Source: JAOTVV01 sp039591075
GTDB lineage: Bacteria > Gemmatimonadota > Gemmatimonadetes > Gemmatimonadales > GWC2-71-9
Length of the DNA: 34,270 nucleotides
Direction of reading: 5' to 3'
Assembly: GCA_039591075.1 (NCBI GenBank)
Contig: JBDHEI010000032.1
Span: 1 to 34,270, forward strand
Of the stretch, positions 22,521 through 30,978 are shown one piece after another. Position 1 is the stretch's first letter. Each line of letters begins with the position of its first letter. A program made the position numbers and the translations under genes. A model generated the notes under the pieces. It did not search any database, was not told where the DNA came from, and was given only the letters and a program-made list of their open reading frames with translations.

Positions 22521-22901
22521 CTAGGTCGCGCTGCCGTTCAGGAGTTCCCGCAGGATCCGCTCGATGTCGTCGATTCCGAAGGGCTTGGCCAGCGTCCGCG
22601 CAGCTCCGAGCCGTTCCGCCACGGTGAGCAGGCTCACGCCTTTTCCGCCGTACACCCCGCCTGACATGGCGACGATCTTGGTGGCAGGGGATTGGAACAG
22701 CAGCTTGGGAATCACTTCCAAGCCGTCGATGGTCGGCATGAAGAGATCGACGAACGCGATCGCAAACGGTCGCGTGCCGACGGTGTTCAGTGCGGCAAGA
22801 CCATCCTCGGCCTGGGTGACATCGTGGCCCATCTGCACGAGCACTCGCTCGAGCATCGTTCGCAGCTGCGGATCGTCGTCCACGACCAGAATGTGCGCCA
22901 T
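22521..22901 (-). CDS. Single-domain response regulator (receiver only)
   Basis: This 126-residue receiver has acidic residues D8-D10 in LVVDDDPQL, phospho-acceptor D52 in FVDLFMPTIDG, S80 in VAMSGG and K106 in LAKPFG. There is no output domain. GGGG/GGGGGA lies before ATG 22901. It follows a PP2C phosphatase gene by 57 bp on the same strand and precedes the MOP-type transporter, so the three may form one transcript. No cognate histidine kinase is next to it; the hybrid kinase at 5184-7598 is about 15 kb away. It may act with PP2C by protein interaction, but the sequence does not show how. Confidence 0.9.
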   Translation of the reverse strand: MAHILVVDDDPQLRTMLERVLVQMGHDVTQAEDGLAALNTVGTRPFAIAFVDLFMPTIDGLEVIPKLLFQSPATKIVAMSGGVYGGKGVSLLTVAERLGAARTLAKPFGIDDIERILRELLNGSAT

Positions 22902-22958
22902 AGCCCCGGGTCCCCCGTGGGATCCTTCATCGGGACTAACTGCAAGGGGCGTGCCCGG

Positions 22959-23870
22959 TCACACCTCGGGGGCTGAGGCACGGGCGGCAGAGGCCCTGCC
23001 GATCTTCGGCCGCATCCGGCCGATCACCACCGTGATGTTGTCCCCCCCACCCCGTTCGAGGGCCAGATCGACGAGACGGTGGCAGCTTTGCTCGGCCGAC
23101 TCCAGGCCCAACAGCTCCTGCTCGATCTCGACTTCCGACACGTGTTTGGTGAGACCGTCCGTGCAGAGCAGCATCACGTCGTCCCGCCGGAGGTCGTCGG
23201 AGGCCGTGATGGGCAGCGCTTCCGGACCGCCCACGGCGCTGGACAGCACGCTCCGAAACGGCGAGCGGGTCGCCTCCTCCGGGGTCAGCGCGCCCGAATC
23301 CACCAGCGCCTGCGCCACCGTCTGGTCGCGCGACAGCCGCTCCAGCCGGGCGTCGCGCAGCCGGTAGCAGCGGCTGTCGCCCACCTGCACCAGGTAGGCG
23401 CGCGGCCACAGAACAGCCACCATGGTCAGGGTGGTGGCGAGCCCGCGACCCTCGTGGTTGCGCTCGCCGTGCTCCTTGAGGATCGCGTGGCTGCGTTCCA
23501 CCGACCCGGTGAGCTCCCGCAGAAAAACGGATTCCCGGTCCGAATCCAGGCGGCGGTACAGGTCCATGAGATTGGTGACGTGATCGGCGATCGTTCGCAG
23601 GACGGTCTCGCTCGCCAGATGGCCGTCCGGTCGTCCCCCTACCCCGTCGGCGACGAGAAACAGATAGCCGCGGGAGTCACTCACGAGCTGCGGGTAATCC
23701 TGCTCGGGCAGACTCGACTGCTGCACGCGCAGGAGCTTGTGAAGACTCGCGATCAAAAAGTGGTCTTCGTTTGCCGTGCGAACGCGACCGGGATGCGTCA
23801 GACCGAACGCGTCGACGTCGGCCCCCATTGGACGGGACCCGCTCGTCCTACTTCGCGCCGGCTCGGTCAT
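22959..23870 (-). CDS. PP2C-family Ser/Thr protein phosphatase
   Basis: This 303-residue protein uses ATG 23870 (MTEPARSRTSG), behind GGGGGAG; an in-frame ATG at 23882 is the alternative. It contains all PP2C signatures: GRVRTANEDHFLI, LVADGVGG (D75), a LATTLTMVAVL strand, VQVGDSRCYRL, MLLCTDGLTKHV and GGGDNITVVIG. The Asp residues bind two Mn or Mg ions, which activate water to attack phospho-Ser or phospho-Thr. It has no membrane segment, so it is cytoplasmic. The Ser/Thr kinase at 14790-17258 is a plausible partner. A pair of AAACCCACCC repeats lies in its upstream region. Confidence 0.93.
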   Translation of the reverse strand: MTEPARSRTSGSRPMGADVDAFGLTHPGRVRTANEDHFLIASLHKLLRVQQSSLPEQDYPQLVSDSRGYLFLVADGVGGRPDGHLASETVLRTIADHVTNLMDLYRRLDSDRESVFLRELTGSVERSHAILKEHGERNHEGRGLATTLTMVAVLWPRAYLVQVGDSRCYRLRDARLERLSRDQTVAQALVDSGALTPEEATRSPFRSVLSSAVGGPEALPITASDDLRRDDVMLLCTDGLTKHVSEVEIEQELLGLESAEQSCHRLVDLALERGGGDNITVVIGRMRPKIGRASAARASAPEV

Positions 23871-23928
23871 GCGCTCCCCCATCCTCCGCCACCGTGGTGG
23901 CTGGCCCAACCGGGAACTCCTCAACCCG

Positions 23929-23970
23929 AAACCCACCCCTCACGGTCAACTTGGACCTGTAAACCCACCC
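23929..23970 (+). repeat. Pair of AAACCCACCC direct repeats in the divergent promoter region
   Basis: Identical 10-bp copies at 23929-23938 and 23961-23970 are 32 bp apart, close to three DNA turns, so they face the same side. They lie 59-100 bp upstream of the PP2C start and about 190-230 bp upstream of the TPR protein. They could be a dimer operator, although a pair in a GC-rich gap may be chance. Confidence 0.4.
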
Positions 23971-24157
23971 GCGCCACCCCGTGGAAAAGCGGGGGTCCAG
24001 CAGGGCCGTTTTGCCAGACTTGGCGGCCGTTTCCCACGCGGAGACGTGAGTGTGCTCTGGGTCACTGGTTCCGACAGTCAGAGCCGCGATACTGGGACCG
24101 CATGGTGGTCGGGGCCCTCCCCCGGCGGTTTGGCGTTCAGGTCTTGGAGGTGGGACG

Positions 24158-25780
24158 GTGAACATCGCTACGGTGAAACAGCAAGCACGCGAACTTGAGA
24201 GACAAGGCAAGACGGCAGCGGCGCTGGATGCCTACGAGGAGATCATCGCACGGCTCGAGTGCGACGCCATCGAACCGGAGGCACCGCTGTACGTCAAAGT
24301 CGGAGACCTCTCGCTCAAGAGCGGTGACAAACTCGGCGCGATTGCCATGTTCGAACGAGCTGCCGAGCAGTACGCGAAGCAGGGATCGAACCGGAGCGTC
24401 ATCGCCCTGTGTCTCAAGATCCTGCGCACCGCCCCCCACCGAAACGACGTGTATATTCGCTTCGCCCAACAGCTTTTGAACCACGGCTACGTGGAGCCAA
24501 CCCGGCTCGTGCTGGTCGACTACGCCGAGCGGGCCAAACTGCCGAAAACCCTGAACACGCTCCAGCGTCTGGCCGTGAGGCCGGAATCGGAGATCCGGGT
24601 AATGCTGGAGCGGTTCTTCGAGACCGCGGAGCGCGGCCAGCACCTGGCAGGACACACCGGCGAAATGCCGGCCGTCATGCTCCCGGCCGACGCCATCCCG
24701 CAGACCGCGCCGCGCCCGCCGCTGGTGGAGACGCCTCGCTCGGCGGCTCGCGAGACGCCGTCCCGGCCCGCGCCGGCACCGACGCCGGAGCAGACGGGTG
24801 CGGTTCCGGTGCGCGATCCCGTCATGGCCGAAATCCAGCGGCCGGCACCCCGGGCGGTCGAGCCGCCTGCCGTGGCACCGGTGGCGCCAACACGCCGCCC
24901 GGAACAGAAGCCCCGGCCCACACGGCCGGAGCCCGCGGTGCCTCGCCTCGGTCTGGTGGCCAGGATCCGCCGCAAGTGGGGCACCCGGTCGATGTGGGTC
25001 TATCCCGCCGCCGCGGCGGCGGCCGTGGCCTTCCTCGGCCTGGGCTTCTTCGCCTTTGGCGCGCTACCCTTTGGCGGCGATCTGGGTGCCGAACAGCCGG
25101 GGGTGACCGTACCGCATACGACACCGTCCCGCAACACGCTCATGATGGTCGCCGCGTTTGGGGCCACCGAGTCGGAGCAGCGGACCGTGAACCGAACGAG
25201 CGTCGCCACACCCGTTCAGGCACCCGTCGTGGGCACACCGGCGAACCAGGACTCGACCGCAGGGGTCGGCCTGAAGGAACGCGCGCCGCTCGTGCCGGTG
25301 GCACTCGACCCGACGGCCATGGCCGCCGCGACCCAGGCAGCCATGCGTGCCCAGCCCGGGACCGTTGATATCCCGCTCGACAACTCCTTCGACGACGTCG
25401 GGCGGATCGCCATCCCAACCACGCTGCCCGCCGCATCGGAACTGGTGAGCCGAGCCTCGGCGGCGGCGCGGTCGACAGCTAGCGAGCCCATGGTCGCGAT
25501 CGCCGACCTCGAGGTCGCTGCCGTGGCCCGCGGACCCGACAGCTACCAGGTGGTGCAGCGGCTCACGAACGGCGAGCAGGTGTCACTCTCGGTGGTCCCG
25601 TTCGCTGACGCCCCGGAGGGCGAGAGTGGGAAGCTCCGGATCAAGGTCTCGGGCGACACGGCCGTTGGAACAGTGCGGTTTCGCAATTCGTTCGTGACGG
25701 CGTACGCGCGAATCGCACCGGCCACCCTGGAACAGCTCCTCGGGACGCTCACCGAGCGCAGCGGCACGGCTGGGAAGTAA
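24158..25780 (+). CDS. TPR-containing single-pass membrane protein
   Basis: This 540-residue protein starts at GTG 24158, seven nt after GGAGG. Residues 1-165 are TPR-like helices: QQARELERQGKTAAALDAYE, then LGAIAMFERAAEQYAKQG and APHRNDVYIRFAQQLLNHGY. A Pro/Ala-rich linker (about 175-265) precedes one membrane helix (about 279-302), flanked on the N-side by RIRRKWGTR, so the TPR part is cytoplasmic. The C-terminal 235 residues are extracytoplasmic and contain a VAAFGATESEQRTVNRT stretch and a last compact domain (SYQVVQRLTNGEQVSLSVVP). It is divergent from PP2C. It is probably a scaffold linking cytoplasm and envelope; function unknown. Confidence 0.83.
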   Translation: MNIATVKQQARELERQGKTAAALDAYEEIIARLECDAIEPEAPLYVKVGDLSLKSGDKLGAIAMFERAAEQYAKQGSNRSVIALCLKILRTAPHRNDVYIRFAQQLLNHGYVEPTRLVLVDYAERAKLPKTLNTLQRLAVRPESEIRVMLERFFETAERGQHLAGHTGEMPAVMLPADAIPQTAPRPPLVETPRSAARETPSRPAPAPTPEQTGAVPVRDPVMAEIQRPAPRAVEPPAVAPVAPTRRPEQKPRPTRPEPAVPRLGLVARIRRKWGTRSMWVYPAAAAAAVAFLGLGFFAFGALPFGGDLGAEQPGVTVPHTTPSRNTLMMVAAFGATESEQRTVNRTSVATPVQAPVVGTPANQDSTAGVGLKERAPLVPVALDPTAMAAATQAAMRAQPGTVDIPLDNSFDDVGRIAIPTTLPAASELVSRASAAARSTASEPMVAIADLEVAAVARGPDSYQVVQRLTNGEQVSLSVVPFADAPEGESGKLRIKVSGDTAVGTVRFRNSFVTAYARIAPATLEQLLGTLTERSGTAGK

Positions 25781-25975
25781 GCGATCGGCTGCACCGTCCA
25801 CGACCTGTTCGTCGAGGATCGGGGCCGATGGAGCGAACCACCGCTCCGTCGGCCTCTTTGCATCGACGGACTCGCGCTCGCGGATTCCGTGGGTAGCTTT
25901 GGCCACTGCCACCGGTGCAGTCGAACGGCACTGACACCCAGACACGTCGCCGACCCGTAACGCCGAGAGTCCGTG

Positions 25976-27277
25976 ATGGCCGAAAGGACCCGTGTACTGA
26001 TCATCGCGCTCGCCCTGGCGGGCGCCCTTGGATGCTCCCGCGGCGAGCCAGAGATCTCGCGGGCGAGCGTCGAGCGTATCATGGCCACGCTCAGCGCGGA
26101 CGAGATGCAGGGCCGCCGTGCGTTCACTCCCGCAGCGGACCGCGCCGCAGAGTTCATACGGACCGAATTCGCGGCCATCGGATTGGATCGGTTCGGCGAT
26201 CTGAGCGGGTATCTCCAGCCATTCCCCGTCTACGCCGTCACCGTCGATCGAGCCACAATAGAACTGAACGGCCGCACAGTCCCAAGCGAGCGCGTCGCGA
26301 TCTCGGTGTCGAACCCCGCGCTCCGGTGGACGGCCGCCGATGATGTGGAGATCAGGGTCGTCGGTCGCGACGACGATCCGATGCAGGCGCTTGCTGTCAT
26401 GCGCACACCGGGCTCCAAGACGTTGGTGCTGATGCACCCCTCGCACGGCCGCCTGTTCGAGCGGGTGCGGGCCTTCACGACCGGAGCATCACGCACGCTC
26501 GATCCGGCGAGCGGATCCAATACCGTGCTCATTCTGACCGACGAGACGAGCGCATCCACGTTCCGCATCGACGTCTCGGCGTCGGTGGAGGAGGAGCAGC
26601 TCGCGAACGTGGTCGGTATCATCCCCGGAGCGCGGCGCGACGAGATCGTGCTCTTTTCGGCGCATTACGATCACATTGGGATTCGGCCACCCGTGGACGG
26701 TGACTCCATCGCCAACGGCGCGAACGACAACGCGTCCGGCACGACAGCCGTGATCGAGCTCGCCAGGTACTTCAAGGCCCTTCGGAAACCGGGCCGCACC
26801 TTGGTGTTCGTCGCGTTCGCTGCCGAGGAGATGGGCGGCTACGGCTCGCGGTATTTCGCCTCACAGCTCGACCTCGACGAGGTGGTCACGATGGTCAACG
26901 TCGAGATGATCGGCAAGCCCGCTGCCGCCGGGCCCGACGTTGCCTGGATCACGGGCTTCGACAAGTCCGAATTTGGTGAGATCTTCCGCCAGGGCGCCGC
27001 CGAGAGCGGCTACACGTTCGGCCCCGATCCGTACCCAGACCAGAACTTGTTCTTCCGCTCTGACAACGCGACCTTCGCGCGCCTGGGCGTGCCGGCGCAC
27101 TCCATCAGCACCACGCCGATCGACGTGGACGAGGACTACCACCGCGTCTCCGACGAACTCGAGACGCTCGACCTCGACCACATGACGAACACGATCAGAG
27201 CCATTGCGAGGGCTACGGCTGCGATCGTGTCTGGTGCGTCGACCCCGACGCGGATCGATCCACGGGACCTGGAGTGA
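25976..27277 (+). CDS. M28 family metallopeptidase lipoprotein
   Basis: This 433-residue protein starts at ATG 25976 (an in-frame GTG lies just before it). It has a signal sequence with lipobox (AGALGC, Cys20). The catalytic part contains LFSAHYDHIG (H230), ANDNASGTTAVIELARYF (D251), VAFAAEEMGGYGS (E284/E285), VNVEMIG (E310) and VPAHSIST (H375), the full M28 di-zinc set. These enzymes release N-terminal residues (aminopeptidase) or act as carboxypeptidases. The first 200 residues carry a PA-like inserted region. The location is periplasmic, lipid-anchored. Its stop (TGA) overlaps the GTG of the topoisomerase gene in a GTGA. Confidence 0.92.
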   Translation: MAERTRVLIIALALAGALGCSRGEPEISRASVERIMATLSADEMQGRRAFTPAADRAAEFIRTEFAAIGLDRFGDLSGYLQPFPVYAVTVDRATIELNGRTVPSERVAISVSNPALRWTAADDVEIRVVGRDDDPMQALAVMRTPGSKTLVLMHPSHGRLFERVRAFTTGASRTLDPASGSNTVLILTDETSASTFRIDVSASVEEEQLANVVGIIPGARRDEIVLFSAHYDHIGIRPPVDGDSIANGANDNASGTTAVIELARYFKALRKPGRTLVFVAFAAEEMGGYGSRYFASQLDLDEVVTMVNVEMIGKPAAAGPDVAWITGFDKSEFGEIFRQGAAESGYTFGPDPYPDQNLFFRSDNATFARLGVPAHSISTTPIDVDEDYHRVSDELETLDLDHMTNTIRAIARATAAIVSGASTPTRIDPRDLE

Positions 27278-28395
27278 GTCGGTCAGCGTCGGGCGGCACC
27301 GGCGGCCGCGCACCGCGCCACGCGGATCGGACCAGGGCTGCCGCGCCTGGTGGCCTCGTCTACGTCTCGGACGCGGAGCCGGGCATCAGCCGCAAGCGGG
27401 CCGGCCGCGGGTTCAGCTATATCGGCTTGGACGGAGAACCAATCCGCGATCGAGCCGAACGGAGGCGCATTACGTCGCTGGTCATCCCACCGGGGTGGAC
27501 AGACGTGTGGATCTGTCCGGCCCCCAACGGACACCTTCAGGCCACCGGTCGGGACGCGAAGGGGCGCAAGCAGTACCGCTACCATCCGCGGTATCGTGAG
27601 GTTCGGGACGACACCAAGTTCGATCGCATGCTCGCATTCAGTAACGTGCTGCCGGCCATTCGTGAGCGGGTTGAGCGCGACCTGGCCCGCGAGGGGCTGC
27701 CACGGGAGAAAGTCCTTGCCACGGTCGTCCGTCTGTTGGAGAAGACGCTCATCCGTATCGGCAGCGACGTGTACGCGCGGGATAACCAATCCTACGGCCT
27801 CACCACCATGCGCCGTCGTCACGTGGAGGTCTCGGGCTCGAAGCTATGGTTCGAGTTTCGCGGAAAGAGCGGCGTGATGCGGTCGGTGGCCATCACCGAT
27901 CGACGCATCGCGAGCATCGTCCAGCATTGCCAGACGCTGCCCGGCCAGGAGCTGTTTCAGTATCTGGACGACCGCGGGCGCCGCCAGAAGGTCGATTCGG
28001 GCGACATCAACGCCTACCTGCGTCAGATTTCCGGTCAGGAGTTTACGGCCAAGGACTTCCGCACGTGGGCGGGGACGATCGCCGCCGCCACGACCCTGCG
28101 CGACATGGGGCCTGCCACGACACAACGGGAGACCCAGGCCAACATCGTCAAGGCCATCGACCTCGTCGCGGCACGGCTGGGTAACACGCGAGCGGTGTGT
28201 CGCAAGTACTACGTGCACCCGCGGGTGATCGAGGCCTATCGGAACGGAATTGTCGCCCCAAAGCCGGCCCGGCCCAGCTCGCAAAAGCGTCGCCATCGAC
28301 GCGGTGCGCTCCGACGCGGCGAGATCGCGATCCTCAAGCTGCTTCACCTGGAACCCAACCGGCGCGCACACAAAACCAAAGCCCCGACCGGCTGA
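27274..28395 (+). CDS. DNA topoisomerase IB (poxvirus-type)
   Basis: This 373-residue protein has an N-terminal domain (GFSYIGLDGEPIRD; ITSLVIPPGWTDVWICP; YRYHPRYREVRDDTKFDRML) and a C-terminal catalytic domain. Active-site residues appear as R161 (LIRIGSDVYARDNQSYG), K198 (FRGKSG), R263 (KDFRTWAGT) and the nucleophile Tyr313 in CRKYYVHP. The enzyme relaxes supercoils by nicking one strand through a 3'-phosphotyrosyl link, in the cytoplasm. It starts at GTG 27274, overlapping the M28 stop by 4 nt, so it is probably translated by coupling. The basic tail (KRRHRRGALRRGE) may bind DNA. It is convergent with the helicase. Confidence 0.95.
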   Translation: MSRSASGGTGGRAPRHADRTRAAAPGGLVYVSDAEPGISRKRAGRGFSYIGLDGEPIRDRAERRRITSLVIPPGWTDVWICPAPNGHLQATGRDAKGRKQYRYHPRYREVRDDTKFDRMLAFSNVLPAIRERVERDLAREGLPREKVLATVVRLLEKTLIRIGSDVYARDNQSYGLTTMRRRHVEVSGSKLWFEFRGKSGVMRSVAITDRRIASIVQHCQTLPGQELFQYLDDRGRRQKVDSGDINAYLRQISGQEFTAKDFRTWAGTIAAATTLRDMGPATTQRETQANIVKAIDLVAARLGNTRAVCRKYYVHPRVIEAYRNGIVAPKPARPSSQKRRHRRGALRRGEIAILKLLHLEPNRRAHKTKAPTG

Positions 28396-28426
28396 GACCG
28401 CAGATCGGGACTTCTCCTATGCGACG

Positions 28427-28442
28427 CGGGCGGCAGCGCCCG
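28427..28442. terminator. Short hairpin between convergent topoisomerase and helicase genes
   Basis: CGGGCG (28427-28432) and CGCCCG (28437-28442) pair around GCAG. On the plus strand it is followed by TGGGTTTACC. The site lies in the 52-bp gap between the two stops and could serve both directions, but neither side has a strong T-tract. Confidence 0.4.
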
Positions 28443-28447
28443 TGGGT

Positions 28448-29662
28448 TTACCTGGTGCGCCCGCGTCCTCGCCGGGGCCGCACCGAGCGCCCCTGGGGCT
28501 TGTCGCGTTCGGTGCGCTCCCGTGGCTGGACCGGCGCGACGGCAGGCTCGAACCCCGGCATGATCTCGCGCGGGAAGGTCCGGCCCATCAGCTTTTCCAC
28601 GTCCCGCATCATCAGCCACTCGTCGGGGGACATCAGCGTGAGCGCCACCCCCTGCGCGCCGGCGCGTGCCGTCCGCCCGACGCGGTGCACGTAGACTTCC
28701 GGGTCACGAGGCACATCGTAGTTCACCACCATCACGATGTCGTCCACGTCGATTCCGCGGGCGGCCACATCGGTCGCGATCAGCACACGGGTACCGCCGT
28801 TCTTGAAGCGATCGAGCGCCTTGGTGCGCGATGCCTGAGTCTTGCCGCCGTGAAGCGCGAGCACGTTGTTCCCCTCGCGGCGGAGATGATGGGCGAGCTT
28901 GTCCGCCCCGAATTTGGTGCGGGTGAACACGAGCGTGCGTCCCTGTGGGAACTCGGTGAGCACCTTGGCCAAGGCCCCGCGCTTGTGGGGCTTGTCGACG
29001 GCCACCAGTACGTGCTCCACGCCTTCGGCGGCCTCGGCACGGCGGCCGATCTCGACCGCCGCGTGGTCCTGCATGGCGCGCCGCGCCAGGCGGTCCACGT
29101 CGTTGGAGATGGTCGCCGAAAACAGCATGGTCTGGCGCTTGGACGGCAGGGCGTCGAGGATGCGGTTGACGTCGGGCGCAAACCCCATATCGAGCATGCG
29201 GTCCGCCTCGTCCAAAACCAGTACCTCGAGCTTGGTCGCGTTCACGTGGCCGCGTCCCATGTGATCGAGCAGCCGCCCGGGCGTCGCGATCACGATATCT
29301 ACGCCCTTTCTGAGGGCGCTGGTCTGCGGCTCCATGCCGACACCGCCGTACACCGCCACTGACGTGACCTTGGCGTGGCGCCCGTAGGCGCGGGCGCTGA
29401 GCAGCACCTGTTCGGCCAGCTCCCGTGTGGGCACGAGGACGAGCGCCCGGAGCGTGCCACGCTTCCCGCGTTGTAGGCGCTGCAAAATCGGTAATAGGAA
29501 TGCTGCGGTCTTGCCGGTCCCGGTCTGGGCCGATCCGACCACGTCGCGGCCCTCCAGGCCCAACGGAATGGCTTCCCACTGGACCGGGGTGGGCTCGGTG
29601 TAGCCCTCTTCCTCGAGGGCTCGCAGCAATTCGGGCGCTAGGCCCAGTGAATCAAATGACAT
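28448..29662 (-). CDS. rhlE: DEAD-box RNA helicase RhlE
   Basis: This 404-residue protein begins MSFDSLGLAPELLRALEEEG, very like E. coli RhlE. Motifs: Q-motif YTEPTPVQ (21-28), Walker A AQTGTGKT (45-52), PTRELA (78-83), TPGR (127-130), DEAD (151-154), SAT (182-184), TDVAARGIDV and HRVGRTARAG. It is an ATP-dependent RNA duplex-unwinding enzyme, cytoplasmic, linked to ribosome assembly and mRNA decay. The C-terminal tail is Arg-rich (a run ending RPRRGRGRTR), typical of RNA contact. ATG 29662 has GAGGAG at about 12 nt, rather far. Its upstream region contains strong inverted repeats. Confidence 0.95.
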   Translation of the reverse strand: MSFDSLGLAPELLRALEEEGYTEPTPVQWEAIPLGLEGRDVVGSAQTGTGKTAAFLLPILQRLQRGKRGTLRALVLVPTRELAEQVLLSARAYGRHAKVTSVAVYGGVGMEPQTSALRKGVDIVIATPGRLLDHMGRGHVNATKLEVLVLDEADRMLDMGFAPDVNRILDALPSKRQTMLFSATISNDVDRLARRAMQDHAAVEIGRRAEAAEGVEHVLVAVDKPHKRGALAKVLTEFPQGRTLVFTRTKFGADKLAHHLRREGNNVLALHGGKTQASRTKALDRFKNGGTRVLIATDVAARGIDVDDIVMVVNYDVPRDPEVYVHRVGRTARAGAQGVALTLMSPDEWLMMRDVEKLMGRTFPREIMPGFEPAVAPVQPRERTERDKPQGRSVRPRRGRGRTR

Positions 29663-29703
29663 CGTTCGGAAATACTCCTCACGCGTGTGTGTGCATGCGC
29701 GCA

Positions 29704-29723
29704 CGACGACATTTGTGTCGTCG
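29704..29723 (-). promoter_or_regulatory. Hairpin upstream of the helicase gene
   Basis: CGACGACA (29704-29711) and TGTCGTCG (29716-29723) pair perfectly around a 4-base loop, 42-61 bp before the rhlE start. A second near-palindrome (GTGTGTGCATGCGCGCAC, 29686-29703) lies immediately nearer the start. In the mRNA both could fold in the 5' leader and affect translation or stability. They could also be protein-binding DNA palindromes. Confidence 0.5.
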
Positions 29724-29963
29724 GAACGCAGTGCCTGTGTATTGTCTGAACCTGAGGAGTGAAACGACGTGTCTACGGCGCGCCGAAGTTCATCCTAAGC
29801 GGGGACCGTTCCACGGATGTGAGAAGATACCAGCTTGCGGTTCGTGCAACCCGAGAAAGGTAGTCGGAAACCCGCCACAGCGCTAGTGATGGTGCGTTGG
29901 GGAGCTCATCCGGGACCACCGCGCCTGGGGTGGCGCTGCCGAGCTGGGACAGCAGCATCACGT

Positions 29964-30770
29964 CTACTCGCGCCACCTCGCATCGATCTCCGACCGGACG
30001 TCCCGCACACCCGGGATCTGCCGCGCCAGCTCCTCCACCCGAGTCGCCTCGACCAGGTGACGGACATTCGCGGTGATGGTGACCACCCCGTCCACCGTCT
30101 CGATTCCGATCCTCTCGTCGGAGATCGCCGACTCCAGCCCCACTCTCGCCCGTAACTGACTGGTCAATGCCAGGTCGTCCATCATCCGCTGCGATTCCGG
30201 CGTGGTCCGGAAATCGCGATCGGCCACCTGCGCGATGAGTGCTGCGGCACCGGCAATCGGAACGCGCTCGAGATTCACCACGAGATCGTAGGTGGACAGA
30301 TCGTTGGCGTCGACTCCGTGCACCCACTTGAGCCAGGTGTTCCGCTCCCGATCCATATCGGTGATGTACTGAATCGACTTCTCCCTCGAGAGCTCGCAGC
30401 GCTCCATGACCGCGCGTATGCGGAATTCCATGTCGGCGACGACGCGTACGCGGAGGTTGTGTGGGATGCCCTTCAGCAGCACGTGTCCCGCCTCTCCGTG
30501 GTACACGAGGTTGTCCTCTCGGGCCACGTTGGCGAGGACGGCCTGCGCACAGGCGATGTAGTGCAGCCGTTTGAGACCGCGACCCTCCAGAAACCCCGGC
30601 CGATGTACGAGGGCCGATTCCAACTGGCTTTGCGACAGGCCGAACTCCTTCACGGCTCCTCCCAGCACCTCCTCTCGAGAGAAGATCCGATACCCGAGAT
30701 CGTCCGCCAGACGCTGCGCAAGCGTCTCGACGCCCCCGTACGAGCCTCTGGTAATGGTGATGATCGCCAT
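29964..30770 (-). CDS. Cytidylate-kinase-like protein fused to a BON domain
   Basis: This 268-residue protein starts at ATG 30770, behind GGGAGG. The N-terminal part (1-195) is a cytidylate-kinase-like (Cytidylate_kin2) P-loop domain: MAIITITRGSYGGVETLAQR is the glycine-rich start, LGYRIFSREEVL follows, and TYDLVVNLERVPI is typical of the core strands. The usual G-x-G-K-[ST] P-loop is replaced by RGSYGGVET, as in other members of this family. The C-terminal part (about 200-268) matches a BON domain (IGIETVDGVVTITANVRHLV; ELARQIPGVRDVRSEIDAR). There is no signal peptide. Substrate and reason for the fusion are unknown. It is divergent from the aminotransferase operon. Confidence 0.8.
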   Translation of the reverse strand: MAIITITRGSYGGVETLAQRLADDLGYRIFSREEVLGGAVKEFGLSQSQLESALVHRPGFLEGRGLKRLHYIACAQAVLANVAREDNLVYHGEAGHVLLKGIPHNLRVRVVADMEFRIRAVMERCELSREKSIQYITDMDRERNTWLKWVHGVDANDLSTYDLVVNLERVPIAGAAALIAQVADRDFRTTPESQRMMDDLALTSQLRARVGLESAISDERIGIETVDGVVTITANVRHLVEATRVEELARQIPGVRDVRSEIDARWRE

Positions 30771-30891
30771 GACGGTCCTCCCGGAGCGGCCGGCTGAGGG
30801 CGGGTCGACATCCACCCCCCTTTATCAATACGGATGGGTCGCCGCGACGTCCAGAGCGGGCCGCGCCGGACAAAACGAGCCGCGACAGGAC

Positions 30892-30921
30892 TTGCGTAGT
30901 GGTCCACCGACTTCCTATCGT
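30892..30921 (+). promoter_or_regulatory. Weak sigma-70-like promoter candidate for the aminotransferase operon
   Basis: TTGCGT (30892-30897) and TATCGT (30916-30921) are separated by 18 bp, about 57 bp before the GTG at 30979. It matches the -35 and -10 patterns only partly. Confidence 0.28.
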
Positions 30922-30978
30922 GCCGGGACCCGCACACCGTCCAACTCACTGCGAGGGCCCTCCAACGGAGGCGTACCG

